Part shown: positions 1-5,376 of the stretch, one piece after another
How positions within the stretch are numbered: the stretch's first letter is position 1
How the letters are laid out: each line of letters opens with the position of its first letter
Source: Candidatus Latescibacteria bacterium 4484_107
Lineage (GTDB): Bacteria; Latescibacterota; 4484-107
DNA length: 6,868 bases
Reading direction: 5' to 3'
Assembly: GCA_002059205.1 (NCBI GenBank)
Contig: MVCQ01000073.1
Span: 1 to 6,868, forward strand
Made by a program: the position numbers and the translations under genes
Notes under the pieces: model-generated
What the model saw: only the letters and a program-made list of their open reading frames with translations
Databases searched by the model: none
What the model was told of the DNA's origin: nothing

Positions 1-75
1 CCTTATAGATTTCCTCCCGAACGGGAACTTGTTTTTTTTCGGCTCCTTTGTTTGGGTTGGGGTGAATTTCCTTTT
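1..75. other. Gene-free left edge
   Basis: No coding region is supported here. On the minus strand this is the 3' flank of the metallo-beta-lactamase-fold gene that stops at 76. I see no convincing terminator for that gene: the bases after the stop are A-rich and lack a stem followed by a T run. A GGGAGG (plus-strand CCTCCC at 13 to 18) reads as a possible ribosome binding site for another minus-strand gene starting beyond the window, but no start codon is visible. On the plus strand a T8 run (32 to 39) follows a weak 4-bp TCCC/GGGA stem, which is too weak to call a terminator. Confidence 0.4.
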
Positions 76-918
76 TTAGACGGCTGCCTTCATCCCGTCA
101 TAAGCCACCTCGATTCCAAACGGGTTCAGCCTTTCCTCCAGTTCATGGTGCAATAATCCGCCAAGGTGGAAGCCGAAATGGGTCGCAATGAAGCGGCACT
201 CTCCGGAAAGAATCCCCATCTTCTCCATTTTCTCTTTTACCGCGATCAATGAACCGATCCATAGATGATTCGGCGAATCGGTCTCTCTCCCCCCGTATGT
301 GCAATCCATGATGGCCATATCCAGCCGGTAGTCGCCTAACTTTTCCCAGGTTTCGTCCGAATACCAGCCGGTGTCAAATCCCTGAAGGATCGTCTTGCCT
401 TCATTTTGGAACACGTAATTCAGGCAAATCTGATGCGCCTTATCGTGACTCGCCAGGATAGGCATCACGTCCAGTTCCCCTGCCCGGAAATCTTCAAACG
501 GCTGAATAACATTGAAATCAATGCCACACTGTTCCAGATTCGTTGCGGCCTCATGATACAAATTTAGAAAGTCCAGCATCCTCTGGTGAGCAGCCTGACT
601 CCCATAAATGTGCAATTTCTTCGGAACATCGCCCCGCACATACCCTCCCCAACGCAAGGTCAAATCCATGGGGTAAAAATGATCGTGGTGCGTGTGGGTA
701 ATGAACAGATGCTCCAGATCCGCATAAGAGAGGCCATACTGGAGCATGTGCATATACGAATCCGCCGGGAAATCCACCTTGTATTTGCTCCCTAATTGCA
801 GGGAGCATCGGGAGCGAATGTTCTTGCCTCCGAGTCGCACGGCTTCCCTGCAAAGCGCACAGCGACAAAATGGGATCGGCCAGCAATCCGGGGAGGTTCC
901 TGAGAATAAGATTTCCAT
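76..918 (-). CDS. PhnP-like metallo-beta-lactamase-fold phosphodiesterase
   Basis: This 280-residue protein has the metallo-beta-lactamase fold and most resembles PhnP, the phosphoribosyl 1,2-cyclic phosphate phosphodiesterase of the C-P lyase pathway. The N-terminal GTSPDCWPIPFCRCALC places Cys18, Cys20 and Cys23 like the structural zinc site of PhnP. The metal motif THTHHDH gives His75, His77, Asp79 and His80. Further ligand-type residues are His158 (LASHDK), Asp182 (GFDTGW) and His247 (IATHFG). MDCTYGG near 204 and the C-terminal EVAYDGMK also parallel PhnP (MDCS, EVGFDGME). Length suits the family (about 250 to 280). The ATG at 918 is chosen because AAGGAG lies 8 nt upstream and the conserved beta strand MEILFSGT begins there; a longer in-frame extension has only a TTG start. 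It is the last visible gene of the leftward set, 75 nt after the isomerase. No phn C-P lyase subunit is present, so the real substrate may be another cyclic phosphate or phosphodiester. Confidence in the family is high, in the exact reaction low. Confidence 0.85.
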   Translation of the reverse strand: MEILFSGTSPDCWPIPFCRCALCREAVRLGGKNIRSRCSLQLGSKYKVDFPADSYMHMLQYGLSYADLEHLFITHTHHDHFYPMDLTLRWGGYVRGDVPKKLHIYGSQAAHQRMLDFLNLYHEAATNLEQCGIDFNVIQPFEDFRAGELDVMPILASHDKAHQICLNYVFQNEGKTILQGFDTGWYSDETWEKLGDYRLDMAIMDCTYGGRETDSPNHLWIGSLIAVKEKMEKMGILSGECRFIATHFGFHLGGLLHHELEERLNPFGIEVAYDGMKAAV

Positions 919-926
919 AATCGTTG

Positions 927-932
927 CTCCTT
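927..932 (-). promoter_or_regulatory. Ribosome binding site deciding start of PhnP-like gene
   Basis: AAGGAG on the minus strand sits 8 nt before the ATG at 918. It selects this ATG over the upstream in-frame TTG at 957, which has no matching site and would add 13 residues before the first conserved beta strand. Confidence 0.75.
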
Positions 933-993
933 GTTTTTTAGACACATGGTCGGCCAAGTCGAGCCGCTGCTCCCAACTCGCTTCACTGCGCTC

Positions 994-1944
994 TCAAGCA
1001 CAAGCCGCCTTCAGCCTCTTCAGCTTCTCCCACTCCCCTTCGTAGGCCGCTCCGGCTTCCGGCTCGTTCTCCAGAACGATGGTGATCTCCTCGCCGCGCT
1101 CCTCCTCGATCTCAGCGAAAATTTTGAAAAGAACCTCGAAATCTACGTTTCCATCCCCAAGACGAAGATGCGCCCGCTTTCCATCGCAGTCGTGCAAATG
1201 CACGTGGGCGATCCTTTTTCCCAAAATCCTGGCATACTCTACCGCGGAGAATCCCACGCCCGCATGGCCGACGTCTAAGGTACATTGGACGTTTTCGGAG
1301 CCTACCTCGTCTATCACTCCCGCCAACTCCTCAGCCGTCCTGCCCACGTGGCCCTTCGTGGATTTCAGACTCTCAGGCTCTCCGTTTTCACGGGCAAGAA
1401 TCGCCCCCTGTCTCTCAGCCCGCTCCGAGCACTCCTTCAACAACGCGATCTCAAGATTTCTGGCTTCCTCAAAACCGAAGACGTTCTCCGTGCCGAAGCC
1501 TCCGTCCCGTGTGTCCTGAAGCGTGTTGTCGAATTTCGCACCGTGCAATACGATAGCCCTGGCCTTCACCTCCCCGGCCATGTCGATCAGCCATTTCAGG
1601 TTTTCCGCCACCACCTTCCTCACCTGCGGACTCCTGGAGGATATTCTTCCCGTGCCCGCGTACCACAGCTCGGCGTTGCACTCATGCATGGTCAGCTCCA
1701 TGTCTCCCCGATTCTTGAGCGCGGGGAGCATCGCCTCGAACCTTTGCAACGTCTGATAGACCTCGATCTCCTGCACGCCCAATCGCTCCACATATCTCAG
1801 CACATCCTCCGTGGTGCGTTGCAGTTCCCGAATGGAGAGATACCTCATCTCCTTCAGGACGCCGTCTTGGTAGATGGCCTCGTGCATCGGCTGACCGGTC
1901 ACCTTCTCGAAAAAGAAGTTGCTCACGTACATTCCGATCTTCAT
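994..1944 (-). CDS. Sugar phosphate isomerase/epimerase (xylose-isomerase-like TIM barrel)
   Basis: This 316-residue protein matches the xylose-isomerase-like TIM barrel / AP endonuclease family 2 superfamily (IolE, hexulose and inosose isomerases and dehydratases, tagatose epimerases). Metal-ligand motifs appear in order at the ends of the barrel strands: His134 (VLHGA), Glu186 (ARENGE), Asp224 and His227 (CTLDVGHAG), His249/His251 and Asp252 (HVHLHDCDG), His259 (AHLRLGDG) and Glu292 (VLENEP). RLGDG followed by VDF is the usual H-x-x-x-G-x-G-x-x-D-F type segment of sugar isomerases. There is no signal peptide, so it is cytoplasmic. The ATG at 1944 has GAGGAGG 9 nt upstream. It follows the sulfatase-fold gene by 46 nt and precedes the PhnP-like gene by 75 nt, probably in one transcript. 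The N-terminus (MKIGMYVSNFFF) fits this family. The superfamily covers isomerases, epimerases and dehydratases, so I cannot name the substrate; a cyclitol or keto-sugar would fit the neighbours. Confidence 0.82.
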   Translation of the reverse strand: MKIGMYVSNFFFEKVTGQPMHEAIYQDGVLKEMRYLSIRELQRTTEDVLRYVERLGVQEIEVYQTLQRFEAMLPALKNRGDMELTMHECNAELWYAGTGRISSRSPQVRKVVAENLKWLIDMAGEVKARAIVLHGAKFDNTLQDTRDGGFGTENVFGFEEARNLEIALLKECSERAERQGAILARENGEPESLKSTKGHVGRTAEELAGVIDEVGSENVQCTLDVGHAGVGFSAVEYARILGKRIAHVHLHDCDGKRAHLRLGDGNVDFEVLFKIFAEIEEERGEEITIVLENEPEAGAAYEGEWEKLKRLKAACA

Positions 1945-1953
1945 GGCTTTGAT

Positions 1954-1960
1954 CCTCCTC
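1954..1960 (-). promoter_or_regulatory. Ribosome binding site of the isomerase gene
   Basis: GAGGAGG on the minus strand, 9 nt before the ATG at 1944, in the 46-nt gap after the sulfatase-fold gene. It supports the ATG start and independent initiation rather than coupling by overlap. Confidence 0.7.
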
Positions 1961-1990
1961 TCTGCTTGCCTTCAGGACAACCCATTCTCC

Positions 1991-3337
1991 CTACTCCACA
2001 GGCGTATGCGCCCACTCGTAGAGTTCCTGGATGTTGCCGATATGGTCTGGCGGAAGCTTCGTAAAACTGAAGAATCCAAGCCGGTCCATCAGGGACTTCG
2101 CCACATCCTTGCGTGTCTCGAATAGATTGTTCTGTTCTTTGGGATCGTCCAGGAGATGGTATAATTCATGCTTCCCTTCGGGATTCACGATTAGGGACCA
2201 CTCCGTGTCCCGGATGCAGCGGAAAGGCGACTGGTGATAGCCCGTGATCACGACGTCCCGAAGGCTTTCCACTTCCCCTGTGACCAGTTTCCACGCGGAT
2301 TTCCCGGTCATACACACCGCCTCGTGTCCCAGCCCGACCAGATCGAGCGTAGTAGGCAGCAGATCGTCCGTCTGCACCAGCGGCGCCACGCGCTGGCCCG
2401 CACGCTCCGCATTCGGCAACCGGATCATCAGAGGAATCCGCAGCAATTCGTTGTACATATTCTCCGGCGACTTCATAATGAGGCCGTGATCGCCGTGCGG
2501 ATGACCGTGATCCGCCAGCACGATGACCACAGAGCGGTCCATGAGGCCGGAGGAACGCAGGGTGTCCATGAAGTACCCGAACCAGCGATCCACCAGCGTA
2601 ACCTCACCTGCATACATCGCGCGCAGATAAGTCAGTTCCTCCCCGGATAGATAATCCACGGAACCATAGTTGGCATCGATCAGACGTTTGCCCTTGTAAT
2701 CCGGATCCGTGTACATCGTGTCGTACGGAGCAGGAGGATTCCAGGGTTCGTGGGGATCGAACGAATCCACCCAGAAGAAAAGCCGGTCCCGATCCTGCAC
2801 CCCCTCGGCCATGCGCGCGGCCTCGCGAAACACCTGCGCGGGGAAAGTATCTTCCTCCGACTTCCACCTCCGGGTATTTCGCAGGAAATTGTCAATCACG
2901 CGCCGTTTACGCTCCGATTGCTGAGGATGCAGATAATCCTCCAGATTTTTGTCGTGAGGCGCCAGTTCCAGTGCATCGCCTTCCTGTCCCCGAATGAACT
3001 GAAAGGAATGGAATCCACGGTGGAAGTTCATCCCGGGTTTTGCCATGTGATACGTGTCCGTGATCATCACATTGGTATAACCGTGATGCCGCAGAATTTC
3101 AGCCACGGTAACGTCCTCCTTCGCCAGTGGCTGCCAGGGCCGCCCCTGCAAAGTACGACAGCCCGTAACCATCGCGGTGCGGACGGGAATCGTAGGCAGC
3201 GCCTCAGGATACGCGTTGTCAAACACCACCGCCTCCTGAGCGAACCGGTCGAGATTCGGCGTCTTGCACACCGTAGAACCGTAAGCGCCGATGTGATCCC
3301 GGCGCAGCGAATCGAGCATAATCCAGAATACGTTCAT
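1991..3337 (-). CDS. Sulfatase-fold hydrolase with Thr nucleophile position
   Basis: This 448-residue protein belongs to the sulfatase branch of the alkaline phosphatase superfamily. The N-terminal strand MLDSLRRDHIGAYG supplies a metal Asp (Asp9). The nucleophile motif C/S-x-P-x-R followed by TG appears as T-I-P-V-R (Thr49 to Arg53), then TAMVTG. The usual Cys or Ser converted to formylglycine is therefore Thr, which anaerobic and aerobic maturases are not known to convert. DSFDPHEPW (191 to 199) and ADHGHPHGDHG (275 to 285, with Asp276 and His277 as metal ligands) are intact, as is the C-terminal ELYHLLDDPKEQNNL typical of sulfatases. Thr nucleophiles are known in phosphotransferase relatives (LtaS, EptA, OpgB), but those are membrane proteins; this one has no signal peptide or membrane segment. 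The ligand set D, T, D, H resembles phosphonate monoester hydrolases with Thr replacing formylglycine. I infer a phospho- or phosphonate-ester hydrolase, or an atypical sulfatase. The ATG at 3337 is preferred to the GTG at 3343, which lies inside the Shine-Dalgarno. Confidence 0.85.
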   Translation of the reverse strand: MNVFWIMLDSLRRDHIGAYGSTVCKTPNLDRFAQEAVVFDNAYPEALPTIPVRTAMVTGCRTLQGRPWQPLAKEDVTVAEILRHHGYTNVMITDTYHMAKPGMNFHRGFHSFQFIRGQEGDALELAPHDKNLEDYLHPQQSERKRRVIDNFLRNTRRWKSEEDTFPAQVFREAARMAEGVQDRDRLFFWVDSFDPHEPWNPPAPYDTMYTDPDYKGKRLIDANYGSVDYLSGEELTYLRAMYAGEVTLVDRWFGYFMDTLRSSGLMDRSVVIVLADHGHPHGDHGLIMKSPENMYNELLRIPLMIRLPNAERAGQRVAPLVQTDDLLPTTLDLVGLGHEAVCMTGKSAWKLVTGEVESLRDVVITGYHQSPFRCIRDTEWSLIVNPEGKHELYHLLDDPKEQNNLFETRKDVAKSLMDRLGFFSFTKLPPDHIGNIQELYEWAHTPVE

Positions 3338-3340
3338 AGC

Positions 3341-3348
3341 CACCTCCT
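3341..3348 (-). promoter_or_regulatory. Strong ribosome binding site deciding the sulfatase-fold start
   Basis: AGGAGGTG on the minus strand is a near-perfect anti-16S match, ending its AGGAGG core 5 nt before the ATG at 3337. The in-frame GTG at 3343 is part of this same site and so cannot be the start. Confidence 0.8.
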
Positions 3349-3389
3349 ATGGTCGAGTCTTTGTTCCCCCGGAAAAAACTAAAAGCGAT

Positions 3390-3557
3390 CTTTAAGCAAT
3401 TTTCATTTTGCTCTTGTTATGTTCCTTCTCAAGTATTCAGGAGTCAGAATTCAGAATTCAGAATAGCGGACACTCCGTGCAGGCTTTCTTCTCCTGACTC
3501 CTGACTCCTAAAGGGAAAGGCACAAACTTGCAAGAGCATTCTGAAGATTACTTAAAG
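3390..3557. repeat. Imperfect inverted-repeat element 1 (MITE-like, about 168 bp)
   Basis: The outer arms are 3390 to 3416 and 3531 to 3557. Reading the right arm as its reverse complement, 22 of 27 bases match, with perfect blocks CTTTAAG at the outside and TGCTCTTG at the inside. Deeper in, TCAGGAGTCAG (3437 to 3447) pairs perfectly with CTGACTCCTGA (3494 to 3504); a second overlapping CTGACTCCT (3501 to 3509) can pair in another register. The spacing between the outer and inner blocks is almost the same on both sides, so the whole unit can fold into one long hairpin with a centre around 3448 to 3493. There is no ORF or transposase. Whether it is a mobile MITE, a palindromic intergenic repeat or a transcribed structured RNA cannot be decided here. 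Confidence 0.7.
3444..3464. repeat. Tandem repeat TCAGAAT x3
   Basis: Three perfect consecutive copies of the 7-bp unit TCAGAAT, lying in the loop side of inverted-repeat element 1 and creating two overlapping EcoRI-type GAATTC sites. The tract contains the left copy of GAATTCAGAATTC (3447 to 3459). Confidence 0.85.
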
Positions 3558-3573
3558 CGTTGATCTCCCTAAT

Positions 3574-3756
3574 TGCTCTTTGTCAGAAGGTTGCTTGGTT
3601 TTAGGCTTTGTGGAAAGCCGAGCTAAAGCTGGCACTGGGCACCTCATAAACTCCCTGAAGGGACTGCACTTCAGCCTCTTTAGAGGCTTTTTGCCTTTGC
3701 CAGTGCCGGGTTTACTCCGGCTTTTACTGAGCAACTTCAATTTCTGACAAGGAGCA
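3574..3756. repeat. Imperfect inverted-repeat element 2 (MITE-like, about 183 bp)
   Basis: The ends are TGCTCTTTGTCAGAA (3574 to 3588) and TTCTGACAAGGAGCA (3742 to 3756), inverted copies matching at 14 of 15 positions. Inside them GTTGCT (3590 to 3595) pairs with AGCAAC (3730 to 3735), and GGCACTGG (3631 to 3638) pairs with CCAGTGCC (3700 to 3707). The body carries further local hairpins: GGCTTT/AAAGCC (3604 to 3619), CTGAAG/CTTCAG (3655 to 3674), AGCCTCT/AGAGGCT (3673 to 3688) and GCCGG/CCGGC (3705 to 3721). The element is flanked by CTAAT (3569 to 3573) and CTAAC (3757 to 3761), a possible short target duplication with one mismatch. There is no transposase and no believable ORF. The terminal repeats plus flanking direct repeat favour a non-autonomous mobile element; the multi-arm fold also allows a structured RNA. 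Confidence 0.7.
3673..3692 (+). terminator. Terminator-like hairpin inside element 2 (plus strand)
   Basis: AGCCTCT and AGAGGCT (3673 to 3679 and 3682 to 3688) form a short GC-containing stem with a very small loop, followed by a run of five Ts (3688 to 3692). It would terminate plus-strand transcripts only; all genes here run on the minus strand, and on that strand no T run follows the stem. It may be just one arm of the inverted-repeat element. Confidence 0.3.
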
Positions 3757-3765
3757 CTAACGGTC

Positions 3766-3780
3766 CGAATTCAGAATTCG
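3766..3780. repeat. CGAATTC-A-GAATTCG near-palindrome, second GAATTCAGAATTC copy
   Basis: Two 7-bp arms, perfect inverted copies, around a single central A. Its 13-bp core GAATTCAGAATTC (3767 to 3779) is an exact direct repeat of 3447 to 3459, 320 bp away. It lies 9 bases outside element 2 and 30 bases after the HAD gene stop. Confidence 0.75.
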
Positions 3781-3809
3781 CGGTTTAGGGCCTTTCCTTT
3801 TGCAGCTTG

Positions 3810-4556
3810 CTACGCCAGGTCTTCAAATAGTTCCAGCAACACGCGTAGATCCCCAATCGTATAATCCGGTTTCACCTCCAGCTTTGGCTTTTCACCGGAT
3901 CGGTTTACCCACACGGCCGTCATGCCCACACGCTGTGACGCAGCCACGTCCTCCAACAGGGAATCTCCGACCATCATCGCTTCCGAGGGCTTCGCGCCGA
4001 TCCGCTCCAACGCCCGGTGAAAAACCGCCGGCTCCGGTTTTCTCGTGTTCTCCTCCCCGGAGATGACTACCACGTCGAAGAAACGCTCCAGTCCGAGATG
4101 CTCCAATGGCCCTCTAACGTATTCCACAATGTTGTTGGATAACAGCCCCAGCCTGTACCGTCCCTTCAAAGCCTCCAGCACCTCCCTGGCTTCGGGAAAA
4201 AGGGAGTCCGCGGTGGCGATGCCTGAAAGACACGCTCTGAAAACTTGATCCGCGCTTGCCTCATCAGGTACTCCGCCCATCAATTCGATCAGCTTCGCAT
4301 ACTTGGCCGTAAGCAGCCGGGTTCCGTATTCCTGAAGGCTTTCACCGGGAGGACGACCCTTTTCCATCAATGCGCCGATGACTTGGCCTGCTTCATCTGA
4401 AAGGGACAGATAATCGGAGGGCGGCCTGTTCAGGTGAACCAGCTCGACCACCTCCTCCACCGCCTTGAGTTCCCCGTTTGGCCCGAAGATCCGTGAGTTG
4501 ATCAGCGTGTCTCCGAGATCGAAAAAAATGGCCCTTACCGTTCTTAGATTATCCAT
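3810..4556 (-). CDS. HAD-superfamily hydrolase, phosphatase-like
   Basis: This 248-residue protein is a haloacid dehalogenase superfamily hydrolase with a helical cap inserted after motif I (subfamily I type). Motif I is FFDLGDTL with nucleophile Asp13; motif II is LLSNN with Ser140; motif III Lys is Lys173 (RKPEP); motif IV is MMVGDSLLEDV with Asp198 and Asp203. The residue two after the nucleophile is Gly15 rather than the usual acid/base Asp, giving DLGDT instead of DxDGT, a variant also seen in other HAD proteins. The family mostly dephosphorylates small sugar or organic phosphates; the substrate here is unknown. It is cytoplasmic. The ATG at 4556 lies inside the end of the preceding amidohydrolase gene (8-nt overlap), with tandem GGAGG sites at 4560 to 4567, so it is translationally coupled. 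It is the last gene before the repeat-filled gap. No clear terminator follows the TAG stop. Confidence 0.87.
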   Translation of the reverse strand: MDNLRTVRAIFFDLGDTLINSRIFGPNGELKAVEEVVELVHLNRPPSDYLSLSDEAGQVIGALMEKGRPPGESLQEYGTRLLTAKYAKLIELMGGVPDEASADQVFRACLSGIATADSLFPEAREVLEALKGRYRLGLLSNNIVEYVRGPLEHLGLERFFDVVVISGEENTRKPEPAVFHRALERIGAKPSEAMMVGDSLLEDVAASQRVGMTAVWVNRSGEKPKLEVKPDYTIGDLRVLLELFEDLA

Positions 4557-5376
4557 CGTCCTCCTCCAGATTCACCCCCCGCAGCCTCAGCAGCGTCTCC
4601 GCATTCCGGTGCAGGATATTATGCCGGTCCTCATCCGTAATTGCGGCGCACAGGACACAGCCGATCCCGTAATGCGGCGTAAACCAGGGCATATCCGTGC
4701 CAAAGAGCATCTTATGCGAACCTGCTCCCTGCACCATCTCCTCGATGACCCCGTTGGCGTGATAGGCGGCGGTCAACTCCAGATAGACCTTGGGGTAATC
4801 CCGCGCCACACCGATGGCTCGATCCCATTCCCCATAGCCCGAATGGCCCATCAGAATCGTCACCTCCGGATAGCGTTTGGCGACCTCCTCGATTAGAGCG
4901 GGGCCATCGTAGGGACTGTTGCCCCAGGTGTGCATGAGGATCATCATCCGATGCTCCTGAGCAAATTCCAGCGCCGGCCCGTAGCGGTCGTCCGTAATGG
5001 CGACTTTGTGATAATCCGACAAGAACTTGAACCCCACAAAACCTTTTTGTTCAGGATACGCCTCGATCTCCTCTTTCATCCGGTCGGGATAGTTGGGATT
5101 CAGCGCCCAATAGGCCCGGAAGCGATCCGGATATTTCGCCACTACTTCAGCCATCTCGGGATTGCCCCGGCGGGTGTCCACCAGTGCCGTGTGGGAGCTG
5201 CAGACGATCATCCGCACGCCGGCCCGATCCATAATCCGCATCATCGCCTCAGCCGTGTCAGCGGGGAAATAGATCCCCTGATAGGGACCGAAATGCCCAT
5301 GCATGTCAATAATTGGACAGGAGGCCGCCTTCCCATATTTTCTAAACTCCTTTGCCAATGCCGACGGATTTCTCAT
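4549..5376 (-). CDS. Amidohydrolase-2 family metal-dependent hydrolase/decarboxylase
   Basis: This 275-residue protein is a TIM-barrel metal-dependent hydrolase of the amidohydrolase-2 (Amidohydro_2, PF04909-type) family, which includes the decarboxylase ACMSD and related decarboxylases and lactonases. Its canonical ligands are present: His26 and His28 in IDMHGHFG after the first strand, His149 (LMHTWG), His178 (LMGHSG) and Asp228 (LFGTDMPW). A strand with Lys117 (VGFKFL) is at the place where some relatives use a Lys or a neutral residue. No signal peptide is seen. The ATG at 5376 overlaps the stop of the preceding homologue by 4 nt (ATGA), with GGGAGG 7 nt upstream, so the two are coupled. 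Length is near the short end for the family. It is followed by the HAD gene with an 8-nt overlap. The actual reaction, hydrolysis or decarboxylation, cannot be told from sequence. Confidence 0.85.
   Translation of the reverse strand: MRNPSALAKEFRKYGKAASCPIIDMHGHFGPYQGIYFPADTAEAMMRIMDRAGVRMIVCSSHTALVDTRRGNPEMAEVVAKYPDRFRAYWALNPNYPDRMKEEIEAYPEQKGFVGFKFLSDYHKVAITDDRYGPALEFAQEHRMMILMHTWGNSPYDGPALIEEVAKRYPEVTILMGHSGYGEWDRAIGVARDYPKVYLELTAAYHANGVIEEMVQGAGSHKMLFGTDMPWFTPHYGIGCVLCAAITDEDRHNILHRNAETLLRLRGVNLEEDDG
4560..4567 (-). promoter_or_regulatory. Tandem GGAGG ribosome binding site of HAD gene
   Basis: Two overlapping GGAGG cores inside the 3' end of the preceding gene lie 3 and 6 nt before the HAD ATG at 4556. 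They encode the acidic C-terminus of the amidohydrolase at the same time. Confidence 0.6.

Larger units (their letters stand above)
3338..3809. other. Gene-free 472-base repeat region splitting the gene set
   Basis: No protein gene is supported between the HAD gene stop and the sulfatase-fold start. Most of the stretch is occupied by two neighbouring imperfect inverted-repeat elements (3390 to 3557 and 3574 to 3756), a TCAGAAT tandem repeat and two GAATTCAGAATTC copies. Only about 52 bases (3338 to 3389) separate the first element from the sulfatase-fold gene; they hold its ribosome binding site, and I found no clear -35/-10 pair in them. The left three genes may be transcribed by read-through from the right block or from a promoter inside the repeats. 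A 62-codon minus-strand frame at 3552 to 3740 is Lys/Arg/Pro-rich, lies over the second element and is not believed. Confidence 0.6.

Noticed and set aside
11..39. Plus-strand terminator from TCCC/GGGA stem and T8 run
   Set aside because: The stem is only 4 bp with a 6-nt gap before the T run, and no plus-strand gene is seen upstream in the window.
1285..2064. 259-codon plus-strand open frame across the isomerase and sulfatase-fold genes
   Set aside because: It is antisense to two genes with clear conserved motifs, shows no domain of its own and crosses a gene boundary; it is a shadow of GC-rich coding sequence.
2750..3382. 210-codon plus-strand open frame antisense to the sulfatase-fold gene
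   Set aside because: The minus strand carries all the sulfatase motifs; the plus-strand product has no recognisable motif.
3361..3396. Minus-strand terminator at the T6 run after AAAG/CTTT
   Set aside because: The stem is 4 A/T-rich pairs, too weak, and it would sit just before the sulfatase-fold gene start.
3552..3740. 62-codon minus-strand frame rich in Lys, Arg and Pro
   Set aside because: It lies over inverted-repeat element 2, has no convincing ribosome binding site or recognisable domain, and its composition follows the hairpin sequence.
3338..3809. CRISPR array in the repeat-rich gap
   Set aside because: The repeats are inverted or very short tandem units without regular repeat-spacer spacing, and no cas genes are nearby.
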